DNA from: Bacillota bacterium | GTDB lineage: Bacteria > Bacillota > Clostridia > Lachnospirales > Lachnospiraceae | Length of the DNA stretch: 64,000 bases | NCBI GenBank assembly: GCA_023390555.1 | Contig: JAEWCQ010000033.1 | Location: forward strand, 1 to 64,000 | Direction of reading: 5' to 3' | Made by a program: the position numbers and the translations under genes | Notes under the pieces: generated by a model | The model's input: the letters and a program-made list of their open reading frames with translations, nothing else | Told to the model about the DNA's origin: nothing | The model's database searches: none | Shown here: piece after piece, positions 1-7,774 of the stretch | Numbering within the stretch: position 1 is the stretch's first letter | How the letters are laid out: every line of letters begins with the position of its first letter

Positions 1-2
1 AA

Positions 3-344
3 GGAAAGCTGGTCAGTGGCATCAATGGAATGGCAACGGATGAGCCGGTACTCCGGGATGAGATGTATGAAAACGCTTCCCTGCATGAAGAAAAAGGGGC
101 ATGGCAGATGATCTTCGGCGTGGAAACCGCACCGGAATATCAGGGTCACGGATATGCTGCAGAGCTTATGGAGCATGTGATTGAGGATGTGAGGGCGCAG
201 GGAAGAAAGGGGCTTGTACTCACATGTAAGGACAAGCTGATTCGGTACTATGAGAAGTTTGGTTTTGTCAATGAGGGAATATCGTCGTCAGAGCATGGCG
301 GAGTATGCTGGTATGCAATGAGGCTGAAATTTGAAGAAAGGTAA
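3..344 (+). CDS. GNAT family N-acetyltransferase, 5'-truncated by window edge
   Basis: C-terminal part of a GCN5-related N-acetyltransferase, which transfers acetyl from acetyl-CoA to an amine. The frame is open to the first base, so the gene begins outside the window; the ATG at 30 is internal or an unlikely start because codons before it (GKLVSGING) continue the fold. The acetyl-CoA pyrophosphate-binding segment EYQGHGYAAELM and the C-terminal YYEKFGFVNEG strand-helix, typical of the family, are visible. The acceptor cannot be told from sequence. It lies 8 bases upstream of the next gene, so the two are probably co-transcribed. Confidence 0.85.
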   Translation, partial: GKLVSGINGMATDEPVLRDEMYENASLHEEKGAWQMIFGVETAPEYQGHGYAAELMEHVIEDVRAQGRKGLVLTCKDKLIRYYEKFGFVNEGISSSEHGGVCWYAMRLKFEER

Positions 345-352
345 AGAGACCT

Positions 353-802
353 ATGCAGATATGTGTGGATGCCGATGCTTGTCCGGTGGTAGGCATTGTG
401 GAAAAGATTGCCAGAGACTATGAGCTTCCCGTAACCCTGTTTTGTGATACCAACCATGTGCTGCATTCCGAATACAGCCGGATTGAAGTCATTGGAGCAG
501 GTGCGGATGCAGTGGATTTTGCGCTGGTAAATCACTGTAAAAGGGGAGATATTGTCGTGACGCAGGATTACGGTCTGGCAGCGATGGTACTCGGAAAAGG
601 AGCATATGGAATCCATCAGTCCGGAAAATGGTATACCAATGAGAATATAGACCAGATGCTGCTGGAACGGCATATCGGTAAAAGTGCAAGAAGAGCTTCC
701 GGGAAAAATCATTTGAAAGGGCCCCGAAAACGGACGACGGAAGATGATGAGCGGTTTCGCGCATCTTTTGAGCAGCTGATTCGAAAGATCCTGGATTCGT
801 AA
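353..802 (+). CDS. UPF0178 / YaiI-YqxD family protein (DUF188)
   Basis: 149 residues, the usual length for the family. It opens with the diagnostic VDADACPV motif, has VTQDYGLA in the middle (about residue 73-80) and the basic KNHLKGPRKRT segment near the C-terminus. The acidic clusters resemble PIN/NYN-type nuclease folds, but no biochemical role is established for the family, so function is left open. It follows the acetyltransferase closely and is closed by a strong terminator at 812. Confidence 0.9.
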   Translation: MQICVDADACPVVGIVEKIARDYELPVTLFCDTNHVLHSEYSRIEVIGAGADAVDFALVNHCKRGDIVVTQDYGLAAMVLGKGAYGIHQSGKWYTNENIDQMLLERHIGKSARRASGKNHLKGPRKRTTEDDERFRASFEQLIRKILDS

Positions 803-811
803 GTGGAGTAG

Positions 812-863
812 AAAAACAAGTGTAGAAAACAGATTAAGAAATCTGTTTTCTACACTTGTTTTT
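812..863 (+). terminator. Intrinsic terminator after the UPF0178 gene
   Basis: A perfect 23-bp inverted repeat (812-834 with 841-863) around a 6-nt loop; the arms begin with A5 and end with T5, so it can act on both strands. It separates the acetyltransferase/UPF0178 unit from the lar operon promoter. Confidence 0.9.
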
Positions 864-876
864 ACGAGATACAATC

Positions 877-905
877 TTGACAGCAAAAATAATTATGACT
901 ATAAT
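877..905 (+). promoter_or_regulatory. Consensus sigma-A promoter of the gntR-larBEC operon
   Basis: TTGACA (877-882), 17-bp spacer, TATAAT (900-905): a perfect match. The transcript would start near 912 and carry a leader of about 85 nt. Just downstream are GTGTG (913-917) and CACAC (931-935) as an inverted pair, and ACGTAA repeated at 934 and 947. These are candidate operator sequences for the GntR protein encoded next, by position only. Confidence 0.8.
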
Positions 906-997
906 GACTAATGTGTGATGTCTGAGCACGCACACGTAACCATATGACGTAATGCAAAAGATACATAAATCAGGTACATTGAAAGGTGGGTTTTATT

Positions 998-1675
998 ATG
1001 GAAAAACAGAGAAAATTATCAGATAAGGTTATTAAACAGATATTAGACATGATATCTGTGCAGCAAAAATACAGGCCCGGGGATAAACTGCCGAATGAGC
1101 AGGAATTATCACTTGAGCTGGGAGTGAGCAGAACTACGCTTCGGGAAGCCATCCTGTATCTGGTTACACAGAATGTTCTGGAGATCCGTCGGGGGAAAGG
1201 AACCTTTGTATCGGAGCAATCAAAAATCGATGATGATTTTGGATTTGATGATTTAAAGTATATGCATCTAAAACTTCGGGATCTGTATGAAGTCAGAAGT
1301 ATGATTGAGCCGGAAATGGCTTATTATGCGGCAAAGCGTGCTACGGAGGAGGAATTGAATGAGATACTGGAGCTCGGCAGGCAGATTGAGGAGCATCAGG
1401 ATGAATGTGATGAGAATACACAGGGCAATCAGGCGTTTCATATTGCAATTGCCAAGGCAACGCATAACGAGTTTGGAATCCGCATCTGCCAGTTGACCAA
1501 TGAGGCACTGATTGAGGCCTTTGAGGAACGCAATCTGAAGCAGACCCTGTTTGAAGATACCTTAATGGATCACAGGATGATTATGAAATATTTGCAGATG
1601 AGAGATGGAGAAGGCGCAAAGCAGGCCATGTATCTGCATATGAAACATGCTTTGAAGGACTATATTAACGGTTAA
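998..1675 (+). CDS. GntR/FadR-subfamily transcriptional regulator
   Basis: 225 residues. An N-terminal winged helix (about 5-72; KLPNEQELSLELGVSRTTLREA is the recognition-helix region) is followed by an all-helical FCD ligand domain (about 85-220) with the spaced Asp/His pattern (HIAIA, DHRMIMKYL) that binds metal and small carboxylates in this family. Start chosen at ATG 998 because AAAGGTGGG lies 7 nt upstream; an in-frame GTG at 986 overlaps that site. First gene of a unit with larB, larE and larC. FCD regulators commonly sense acids such as lactate or pyruvate, so it probably reports a hydroxy or oxo acid handled by this locus. Confidence 0.9.
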   Translation: MEKQRKLSDKVIKQILDMISVQQKYRPGDKLPNEQELSLELGVSRTTLREAILYLVTQNVLEIRRGKGTFVSEQSKIDDDFGFDDLKYMHLKLRDLYEVRSMIEPEMAYYAAKRATEEELNEILELGRQIEEHQDECDENTQGNQAFHIAIAKATHNEFGIRICQLTNEALIEAFEERNLKQTLFEDTLMDHRMIMKYLQMRDGEGAKQAMYLHMKHALKDYING

Positions 1676-1703
1676 TTTGTAAACAGATAGTATGGGAGCG
1701 CCG

Positions 1704-2453
1704 ATGGAAACAAGAGAAATCTTAGCGAAAGTGAAAACAGGTGAGTTGTCAATCGAGGAGGCGGAACAGAAGTTTCGCAGGCAGCCATATGATGAGTTGG
1801 GCTTTGCAAAGCTGGATACGCACAGAGAGGTCCGTTCCGGATTCCCGGAGGTGATCTATTGCAGTGGAAAACCGGATGAATACCTGGTATCTATTTATCA
1901 GAAGATGTATGCGATGAATGGAGAAGTATTCGGCACCAGAGCGGATGTACACCAGTATGAAATAGTACGGCAGGTGCTGCCCGAGATTTCGTATGATCCG
2001 GTATCACATATACTGAAAATAGAGAAGACAGAAAGAAAGCGGATTGGCAGGGTTGCGGTCTGCAGCGCAGGTACGGCAGATATTCCGGTGGCGGAAGAGG
2101 CGGCGCAGACAGCAGAGTATTTTGGGACTCACGTAGAGAGACTTTACGATGTGGGAGTCAGCGGACTGCACCGCCTGTTAGCAAAGATGGAGGTCATTCA
2201 GGAGGCAAGTTGTGTGGTGGCCGTGGCCGGAATGGAAGGTGCACTGGCAAGTGTCCTGGGAGGGCTGGTCAGTAATCCGGTGATCGCAGTGCCGACATCG
2301 GTCGGTTACGGAGCGAGTATGCACGGTCTATCCGCATTGCTCACAATGATTAATTCATGTGCAAACGGAATTGCAGTCGTAAATATTGATAATGGTTATG
2401 GTGCCGGTTATCTCGCAACACAGATGAATCGGCTGGCAGAGAAAAGAGAATAG
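1704..2453 (+). CDS. larB: LarB, pyridinium-3,5-biscarboxylic acid mononucleotide synthase
   Basis: First enzyme of nickel-pincer nucleotide (NPN) synthesis: LarB carboxylates the pyridinium ring of nicotinic acid adenine dinucleotide and cleaves off AMP. About 249 residues, as in known LarB. The C-terminal half is PurE-like, with AGMEGALASVLGGL and the hallmark SCANGIAVVNIDNGYGAG whose Cys is the family's catalytic thiol. Start placed at ATG 1704 (GGGAG 5 nt upstream); ATG 1692 is in frame but lacks a ribosome site. Sixteen bases or fewer separate it from gntR and larE, so it is in one operon. Confidence 0.93.
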   Translation: METREILAKVKTGELSIEEAEQKFRRQPYDELGFAKLDTHREVRSGFPEVIYCSGKPDEYLVSIYQKMYAMNGEVFGTRADVHQYEIVRQVLPEISYDPVSHILKIEKTERKRIGRVAVCSAGTADIPVAEEAAQTAEYFGTHVERLYDVGVSGLHRLLAKMEVIQEASCVVAVAGMEGALASVLGGLVSNPVIAVPTSVGYGASMHGLSALLTMINSCANGIAVVNIDNGYGAGYLATQMNRLAEKRE

Positions 2454-2465
2454 AGAGGCAGATGG

Positions 2466-3308
2466 ATGATGAGTGAAAAGGATACAATGCTGCTGCAGGA
2501 AGCAGAGCGGAAATTGGGTAATCTAAAACAATACTTAAAAGAGTTGAACAGTGTAGCCGTAGCATTTTCCAGCGGTGTAGATTCGACTTTTTTACTGAAA
2601 GTAGCACATGAAGTATTGGGAAATCGGGTCATAGCGGTGACGGCAGAGTCCTGTTCCTTTCCTAAAAGAGAGTTAAACGAAGCAAAGGCCTTTTGTGAAA
2701 AAGAGGGTATTTGCCATATCACCTGTGAATCCGAAGAATTAGAGATAGAAGGGTTCTCTCAGAATCCGAAGAATCGATGCTATCTGTGCAAGAGGGAGCT
2801 GTTTGAGAAGATTCAAAAGATCGCAGATGAAAACGGAATGGAATCTATCGTAGAAGGTTCCAATATGGATGATAATGGAGATTATCGCCCGGGGCTGCAG
2901 GCAGTGGCAGAATTGGGAGTGAAAAGTCCGTTGCGCGAGGCAGGACTTACCAAGGAGGAAATCCGGATACTGTCACAGCAGTATGGACTGTCAACCTGGA
3001 ATAAGCAATCATTTGCCTGTCTGTCTTCCCGATTTGTATATGGAGAGGTCATAAATGAAGAAAAGCTTGGCATGGTGGATAAAGCGGAGCAGTTGTTAAT
3101 GGACCTGGGATTTCATCAGATCCGTGTTCGTATTCACGGTATGATTGCACGGATTGAAATTATGCCCGAGGAATTCCAGAAACTGTTACAGGAGGATATT
3201 CGCAGTCAGATTGTTGATCGTTTCAAGGCATACGGATTTCAGTATATTACCATGGATCTGCTGGGCTATCGCACGGGCAGTATGAATGAAACATTGGACA
3301 AACAGTAA
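2466..3308 (+). CDS. larE: LarE, ATP-dependent sulfur transferase for nickel-pincer cofactor
   Basis: 280 residues. LarE adenylates the biscarboxylate nucleotide and converts the carboxylates to thiocarboxylates. The N-terminal PP-loop SSGVDS (residues 35-40) binds ATP. Three cysteines stand out: C105 and C108 in NRCYLCKRE and C185 in SFACLSSRF. C185 aligns with the sacrificial Cys of single-Cys LarE proteins; the added CxxC pair is the pattern of [4Fe-4S]-dependent LarE, which can act catalytically rather than being consumed. Start at ATG 2466 after GAGAGG; ATG 2469 is equally possible. Co-transcribed with larB and larC. Confidence 0.93.
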   Translation: MMSEKDTMLLQEAERKLGNLKQYLKELNSVAVAFSSGVDSTFLLKVAHEVLGNRVIAVTAESCSFPKRELNEAKAFCEKEGICHITCESEELEIEGFSQNPKNRCYLCKRELFEKIQKIADENGMESIVEGSNMDDNGDYRPGLQAVAELGVKSPLREAGLTKEEIRILSQQYGLSTWNKQSFACLSSRFVYGEVINEEKLGMVDKAEQLLMDLGFHQIRVRIHGMIARIEIMPEEFQKLLQEDIRSQIVDRFKAYGFQYITMDLLGYRTGSMNETLDKQ

Positions 3309-3326
3309 GTAAGTGAGGAGAGCAGA

Positions 3327-4166
3327 ATGACAAAAACATTGTATCTGGAGTGTAATACAGGGATCAGCGGAGATATGACGGTGGCAGCTTTGCTGGATCT
3401 GGGAGCCAATTGGCAGTATTTAAAAAGTGTTCTGGAAAGTATGCCGGTTTCCGGATACGAAGTGGAATGCAGCAGGGTAAAAAAGGCCGGCATTGACTGT
3501 ATGGATTTTCAGGTTCGTCTGGAGCATGAGAATCACGATCATGACATGCAATATCTGTACGGACACGAACACAGTGAACATCATCATCAGGTCCATTTAC
3601 AGGAGCATAATCATCAGGCTCATCCACAGGAAAAGGGGCATCATCATCACCACGAGCACAGGGGGCTGCCTGAGATTCTGGAATTGTTGGAGCAGTGCCA
3701 GATGACGGATGGGGCAAGAGCCACGGCAAAGAAAATATTTTATATTCTGGCAGAGGCAGAAGCCGGGGTACATGCAGTATCAATGGAACAGGTGCATTTC
3801 CATGAAGTGGGTGCAGTTGATTCTATCGTAGATATTGTAGCTGCAGCAGTATGTCTGGATAATCTGGGTATTGAAGAAGTTATCGTACCGCGTTTGTGTG
3901 AGGGCATGGGAAGCGTGCGCTGTCAGCATGGAATCCTCCCGGTTCCGGTACCTGCGACAGCAGCCATTCTGGAGAAGCATCAGATCAGGCTTAAGATTAT
4001 TGAGGAGCAGGGGGAATTTGTGACGCCAACCGGTGCTGCAATTGTTGCGGCAATTCGAACGTCGGACCGGCTTCCGGAAGAGTGGATGATTCAAAAAATT
4101 GGTTTGGGAGCAGGCAAGCGAAATTATGAAAGAGCCAGTATCCTGCGTGCCATGCTCATCAAATGA
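3327..4166 (+). CDS. larC: LarC N-terminal (LarC1-type) nickel-insertion protein, C-terminal domain absent
   Basis: LarC inserts Ni into the dithiocarboxylated nucleotide in a CTP-dependent step. The N-terminal LYLECNTGISGDMTVAALLDLG is diagnostic; residues 68-112 are extremely His-rich (about 20 His, including HHHHHEH) and would hold nickel; HFHEVGAVDSIVDIV and VTPTGAAIVAAI follow. The protein stops at 279 residues, right after the GAGKRNYERASILRAML segment that precedes the LarC2 domain in full-length LarC of about 400 residues. No reading frame in 4167-4280 resembles LarC2, so a programmed frameshift fusion like that of Lactobacillus is not available here. Ribosome site GAGGAG; last gene of the lar unit. 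Confidence 0.88.
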   Translation: MTKTLYLECNTGISGDMTVAALLDLGANWQYLKSVLESMPVSGYEVECSRVKKAGIDCMDFQVRLEHENHDHDMQYLYGHEHSEHHHQVHLQEHNHQAHPQEKGHHHHHEHRGLPEILELLEQCQMTDGARATAKKIFYILAEAEAGVHAVSMEQVHFHEVGAVDSIVDIVAAAVCLDNLGIEEVIVPRLCEGMGSVRCQHGILPVPVPATAAILEKHQIRLKIIEEQGEFVTPTGAAIVAAIRTSDRLPEEWMIQKIGLGAGKRNYERASILRAMLIK

Positions 4167-4247
4167 TGCAGAGAAAGGGGAAAGCAGATTTCGGCATCCG
4201 AAAAATACACAACCGATCAGAAAAAGGAAAGAAATATAAAAAAGGTA

Positions 4248-4276
4248 TTTACAAATCGAATCAAATCCGATATATT
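4248..4276 (+). promoter_or_regulatory. Promoter of the aminotransferase operon
   Basis: TTTACA (4248-4253), 17-bp spacer, TATATT (4271-4276). The start would be near 4283, placing the repeat-terminator leader (4288-4354) in the first 70 nt of the RNA. Confidence 0.75.
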
Positions 4277-4287
4277 ACATATAAGAT

Positions 4288-4354
4288 AATACAACGCATG
4301 AGAAGTAATACAACGTAAAGCAAAGTCGCTGATAATAAGGACTTTGCTTTTTTG
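4288..4354 (+). promoter_or_regulatory. Tandem-repeat leader with intrinsic terminator (copy 1)
   Basis: Two direct repeats, AATACAACGCA at 4288 and AATACAACGTA at 4307, lie exactly 19 nt apart. They abut a terminator: 11-bp stem (4317-4327 with 4340-4350) and a T-rich tail. All of this sits between the promoter and the first gene, so most transcripts should stop unless something prevents it. A second copy with the same spacing and a similar stem is at 14583. I recognise no riboswitch or protein-binding leader class here; the repeats could act as RNA or as DNA sites for a repressor. Confidence 0.7.
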
Positions 4355-4398
4355 TTTTATCAGGAAGTATGAATCTGCAAAAACAAAGGAGTGATTTG

Positions 4399-5559
4399 AT
4401 GAAAGATTTATCGAAGGTAGTGACAGATTTGCCGGGTTCCTCCATTCGTAAGATGTTTAATCTGGCACAGGGAATGGAAAATTTAATCAGTTTTGCACTG
4501 GGGGAACCGGGATTCGTAGCAGCGGAGCATATCAATGCTGCCGCATGCAGCGCAATCGAAACGGGGGAGACACATTACACCGTAAATGCTGGCATATTGC
4601 CATTGCGGAAGGCTCTTTCAAAGACGATGTCAGAAAAGAAAGGTGTCTTATATAAACCGGAAAGTGAGATCATGGTGACCTCCGGCGGTGTGGAAGCATT
4701 ATATCTCAGCATGAAGGTAATTTTAAATCCCGGAGATGAAATTATTCTGGGAGCCCCTTATTTCCCGAATTATATGGGACAGATTGGAATGTGTGAGGCG
4801 AAACCGGTCATTGTGCCGCTGCTGGAGGAAGATGCGTTTCAGTATAACGTAGAAAATTTGAGAAATACAATCACAGACAAAACGAAGGCAATCTTAATCA
4901 ATTCTCCGTCAAATCCAACCGGCAGTGTGACAAAACAGAGCATTCTCGAAGAGATCGCAGCCTTATGTATCGAAAAGGATCTCTATCTGATTACGGATGA
5001 GGTATATCAGGAATTTATCTACGGAGATGTCCCGTATTTTTCGATTGCAACCTGTCCCGGCATGAAAGAGAGAACGATCATCGTGGATAGTTTTTCAAAG
5101 ACTTATGCAATGACCGGCTGGAGATGCGGGATTGCACTCGGGCCGGAAGCAATTGTCAGTGAGATGGTAAAGATTCAGGAAAACGTGGTATCCTGCGTCA
5201 ATACACCGACCCAATATGGCGCGTTGGCAGCACTGGAAGGCTCGCAGGATGTATTAAGGGAAATGCTGGCACAGTATGCAGAGAATCGCAAAATATTAAT
5301 GGAAGAAGTGAATTCCATAGACGGACTGAGCGTTATTGTTCCGCAAGGTGCCTTCTATGCATTTGTAAATATAAAAGAAACCGGAATGACCTCAGAAGAA
5401 TTTGCAATTGCATTGCTGCAGAAGGCGGGAGTCGTGGTGGTACCGGGCTCCGGATTCGGAGAAGCAGGAGAAGGTTACATAAGAATATCATATGTCGTAT
5501 CCAAAGAAGACACCATAGAAGGATTGAAACGTATTCGCAAGTTTATGGAACAAAGATAG
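4399..5559 (+). CDS. PLP-dependent class I/II aminotransferase
   Basis: 386 residues, AspC/AAT-I fold. INSPSNPTG, ITDEVYQEFIYG and the Schiff-base segment VDSFSKTYAMTGWRCG (Lys in SKT) are clear; the C-terminal carboxylate-binding Arg lies in YIRISY. It would move the amino group of an amino acid to a 2-oxo acid (or the reverse), giving the oxo acid that the dehydrogenase at 7775 could reduce. Substrate not readable. Start ATG 4399 with AAAGGAGTG upstream; ATG 4369 has no ribosome site. First gene of a run that reaches about 14.5 kb without an internal terminator. Confidence 0.9.
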   Translation: MKDLSKVVTDLPGSSIRKMFNLAQGMENLISFALGEPGFVAAEHINAAACSAIETGETHYTVNAGILPLRKALSKTMSEKKGVLYKPESEIMVTSGGVEALYLSMKVILNPGDEIILGAPYFPNYMGQIGMCEAKPVIVPLLEEDAFQYNVENLRNTITDKTKAILINSPSNPTGSVTKQSILEEIAALCIEKDLYLITDEVYQEFIYGDVPYFSIATCPGMKERTIIVDSFSKTYAMTGWRCGIALGPEAIVSEMVKIQENVVSCVNTPTQYGALAALEGSQDVLREMLAQYAENRKILMEEVNSIDGLSVIVPQGAFYAFVNIKETGMTSEEFAIALLQKAGVVVVPGSGFGEAGEGYIRISYVVSKEDTIEGLKRIRKFMEQR

Positions 5560-5576
5560 ATAGAGGAGGAAAAATT

Positions 5577-6773
5577 ATGAGTAAAAGTACAGTATCCATC
5601 GTAAAAACAGACTGCTACGATGCAGAGAAAATCATGGCAGATGTAAGAAAAGCAGTTGAGCTGATCGGCGGAATGGCATCCGTTGTAAAACCGGGAAATA
5701 AGGTGTTGATTAAACCGAATTTTGCAGCTATTCCCGTGGAACGATTATCCGGAGCAATCACCAGATGGGAAGTATGCAAGGCAGTTGCAGATTTGGTGAC
5801 AGAGGCAGGCGGTGAGCCCTTCATTGCAGAATCCAGTGCGGCAGGCGTAGATACGGAAAAGGTAATTGAGTTCTGCGAATATGACAAACTGCGGGAACAG
5901 GGCTATCAGGTAATCGATTTAAAGAGAGAAAAGCTGTGTAAGATGCCGGTTGAGAACGGACTGCTCTTAAAAGAACTGAATACCTGGGAGCCGGTTCGGG
6001 ATGCAGACGTTATCATCAGCGTCCCTGTCATGAAGACGCACGATCAGACCGAGGTAACACTTGGTATGAAGAATCTGAAGGGATTGATCCACGATACTCA
6101 GAAAAAATGGTTTCATTCCAATGGTGTGCAGGAGGGTGTAGTAGATATCAATGCAACCTTAAAACCGGCATTGGTTGTGGTAGACGGTACGATTGCCCAG
6201 GAGGGATACGGTCCGTTATTCGGAGATAAGGTAGAGATGGGAGTGCTCGTGGCTTCGAAGGATATTGTAGCCGGCGACGCAGTGACCAGTATGCTGATGG
6301 AATATAAGCCGGAAGAGGTAGGAATTATCCGGATTGCCGCAAGAGACGCTCAGATTGGTGAAATGGATATTGAGAATATCGAAGTGGCAGGTGAAGCGAT
6401 TGAAACAACAAAGAGAACCTTTAAGCGTGCATTCGAAGTGGAAATTCCGGGACTTCCGCCCTATGATCTGATTCTGACTGAAGGCGCCTGTACCGGGTGC
6501 AGAAATACCGTCATCAGTGCAATTATGGATATGAAAAACGATGGGATCGAGCATACCCTGGAGGGCAAGACAATTATTGCCGGTCCGATTGACAAGCTTC
6601 CGGAGGGGGTTGACCCCAAGAATATCGTTCTGATCGGAAAATGTACCATGCCGCACCGGGATGAAGCTACCTGGGTTCCGGGCTGTCCGCCGAATAATAT
6701 CTTTGTAGAACGCGGAATCTCCGGAGTGACCGAGGTGAAAAGACGTTACGCAACGGATGAGATCAATGAATAA
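5577..6773 (+). CDS. DUF362 domain protein of unknown function
   Basis: 398 residues. The DUF362 core is clear: VLIKPNFA near residue 45, DVIISVPVMKTHDQTEVTLG (about 140-160) and GMKNLKGLIHD, then VVDGTIAQEGYGPLFG. The invariant Lys-Thr-His of MKTH and the Lys of MKNLKG look like ligand or catalytic residues. Many DUF362 proteins carry a C-terminal ferredoxin domain; this one instead has scattered Cys (TEGACTGCRNT, GKCTMPH, VPGCPP) without a CxxCxxC cluster. Function unknown. As LarA is absent here although its cofactor genes are present, this protein is one candidate partner of that cofactor; that is inference only. Confidence 0.85.
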   Translation: MSKSTVSIVKTDCYDAEKIMADVRKAVELIGGMASVVKPGNKVLIKPNFAAIPVERLSGAITRWEVCKAVADLVTEAGGEPFIAESSAAGVDTEKVIEFCEYDKLREQGYQVIDLKREKLCKMPVENGLLLKELNTWEPVRDADVIISVPVMKTHDQTEVTLGMKNLKGLIHDTQKKWFHSNGVQEGVVDINATLKPALVVVDGTIAQEGYGPLFGDKVEMGVLVASKDIVAGDAVTSMLMEYKPEEVGIIRIAARDAQIGEMDIENIEVAGEAIETTKRTFKRAFEVEIPGLPPYDLILTEGACTGCRNTVISAIMDMKNDGIEHTLEGKTIIAGPIDKLPEGVDPKNIVLIGKCTMPHRDEATWVPGCPPNNIFVERGISGVTEVKRRYATDEINE

Positions 6774-6800
6774 ACAGATGGGAAAAGGACAAATGCAGCT

Positions 6801-7724
6801 GTGATCGTACAGATTTTAAATATATTTGGAAAAATATTACTTATGATTGGATTCGGATTCTTTTTATGCAGACGGGAAATCATGGATGAGGAAATGAAAC
6901 GGAAGTTATCGGCGCTGTTAATGAAAGCGATTCTTCCTATTAATATAGTAAGCTCTGCCGGTCAGACCTTTTCAAAAGAAAACGGATTTGGGATGCTGCT
7001 GGTACTTGGAATCAGTGCCGGATATTATATTATCGCGCTGCTTGTGATGCTGCTGTTAACAAAGTGCCGGAGCAGCCATTCGAATCGGAGCGTTTTGATC
7101 AATCTGGCTGTGTTTGCAAATGTGGGATTTATCGGTTTTCCGGTGCTGGGAGAACTGCTTGGACAGGTCGGAACCCTCTATACGGTAGCATATAATATCA
7201 GCTACCAGCTGTTCTTTTTCTCATTTGGCATGTTTCTGCTGCAGGAGGAGGGAAAGCTGTCTGTTAAGGCGTTGTTTCACAATAGTATCATTGGATTTTC
7301 TCTTGTATCAATCCTGATATATTTTTCCGGTCTGCGTTTTCCGGATTTCGTTCAATCCACACTGTCCAGTGTAGGTGGAATGATGATCCCCATATCAATG
7401 ATGATCATTGGCTGGGAGATTGCAAATACCAGAATCAGCGACCTGTACAGAGATGTGTTTTCGTATCTGGTGTCTGCATTGCGGTTGATCCTGTTCCCAC
7501 TCCTTTTACTTGTTATTTTAAAATTCTGTAAAGTAGACAACACGGTCAGCATGGCACTGGTATTATTAACCGCACTGCCTTCGGGCTCGCTGACCGTGAT
7601 CGCAGCACAGGAGAAAGGACGGAACAGTACGTTTGCCGCAAGGGCAGTCGCACAGAGTACCCTGCTTATGGTATTTACGTTACCAGGTATCTATCTGCTC
7701 GCGGACTGGGTGCTGCAATTGTGA
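6801..7724 (+). CDS. AEC (auxin efflux carrier) family transporter
   Basis: 307 residues, about ten hydrophobic helices in two five-helix halves joined by a polar loop. AEC proteins in anaerobic bacteria commonly move malate, lactate or other carboxylates, so this is probably the uptake or exit route for an organic acid of the pathway. Start is GTG 6801; AAAAGGA lies about 11 nt upstream. The stop overlaps the region before the dehydrogenase by a few bases of leader, indicating one transcript. Confidence 0.88.
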   Translation: MIVQILNIFGKILLMIGFGFFLCRREIMDEEMKRKLSALLMKAILPINIVSSAGQTFSKENGFGMLLVLGISAGYYIIALLVMLLLTKCRSSHSNRSVLINLAVFANVGFIGFPVLGELLGQVGTLYTVAYNISYQLFFFSFGMFLLQEEGKLSVKALFHNSIIGFSLVSILIYFSGLRFPDFVQSTLSSVGGMMIPISMMIIGWEIANTRISDLYRDVFSYLVSALRLILFPLLLLVILKFCKVDNTVSMALVLLTALPSGSLTVIAAQEKGRNSTFAARAVAQSTLLMVFTLPGIYLLADWVLQL

Positions 7725-7774
7725 CCGGTGCTGTAATTGAGCAAGTTACTGATTTTTTGGATAGGAGAAAATAT

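Noticed and set aside
3364..3783. 139-residue minus-strand frame opposite larC
   Set aside because: Produced by the repeated His codons of LarC read backwards; no ribosome site.
4166..4280. LarC2 reached by ribosomal frameshift
   Set aside because: The other two frames after the larC stop give short basic peptides unlike LarC2 and end within about 30 codons.
4288..4354. Guanidine-II (mini-ykkC) type riboswitch
   Set aside because: The tandem motifs contain ACG but no stable stems with ACGR loops; the pattern does not fit.
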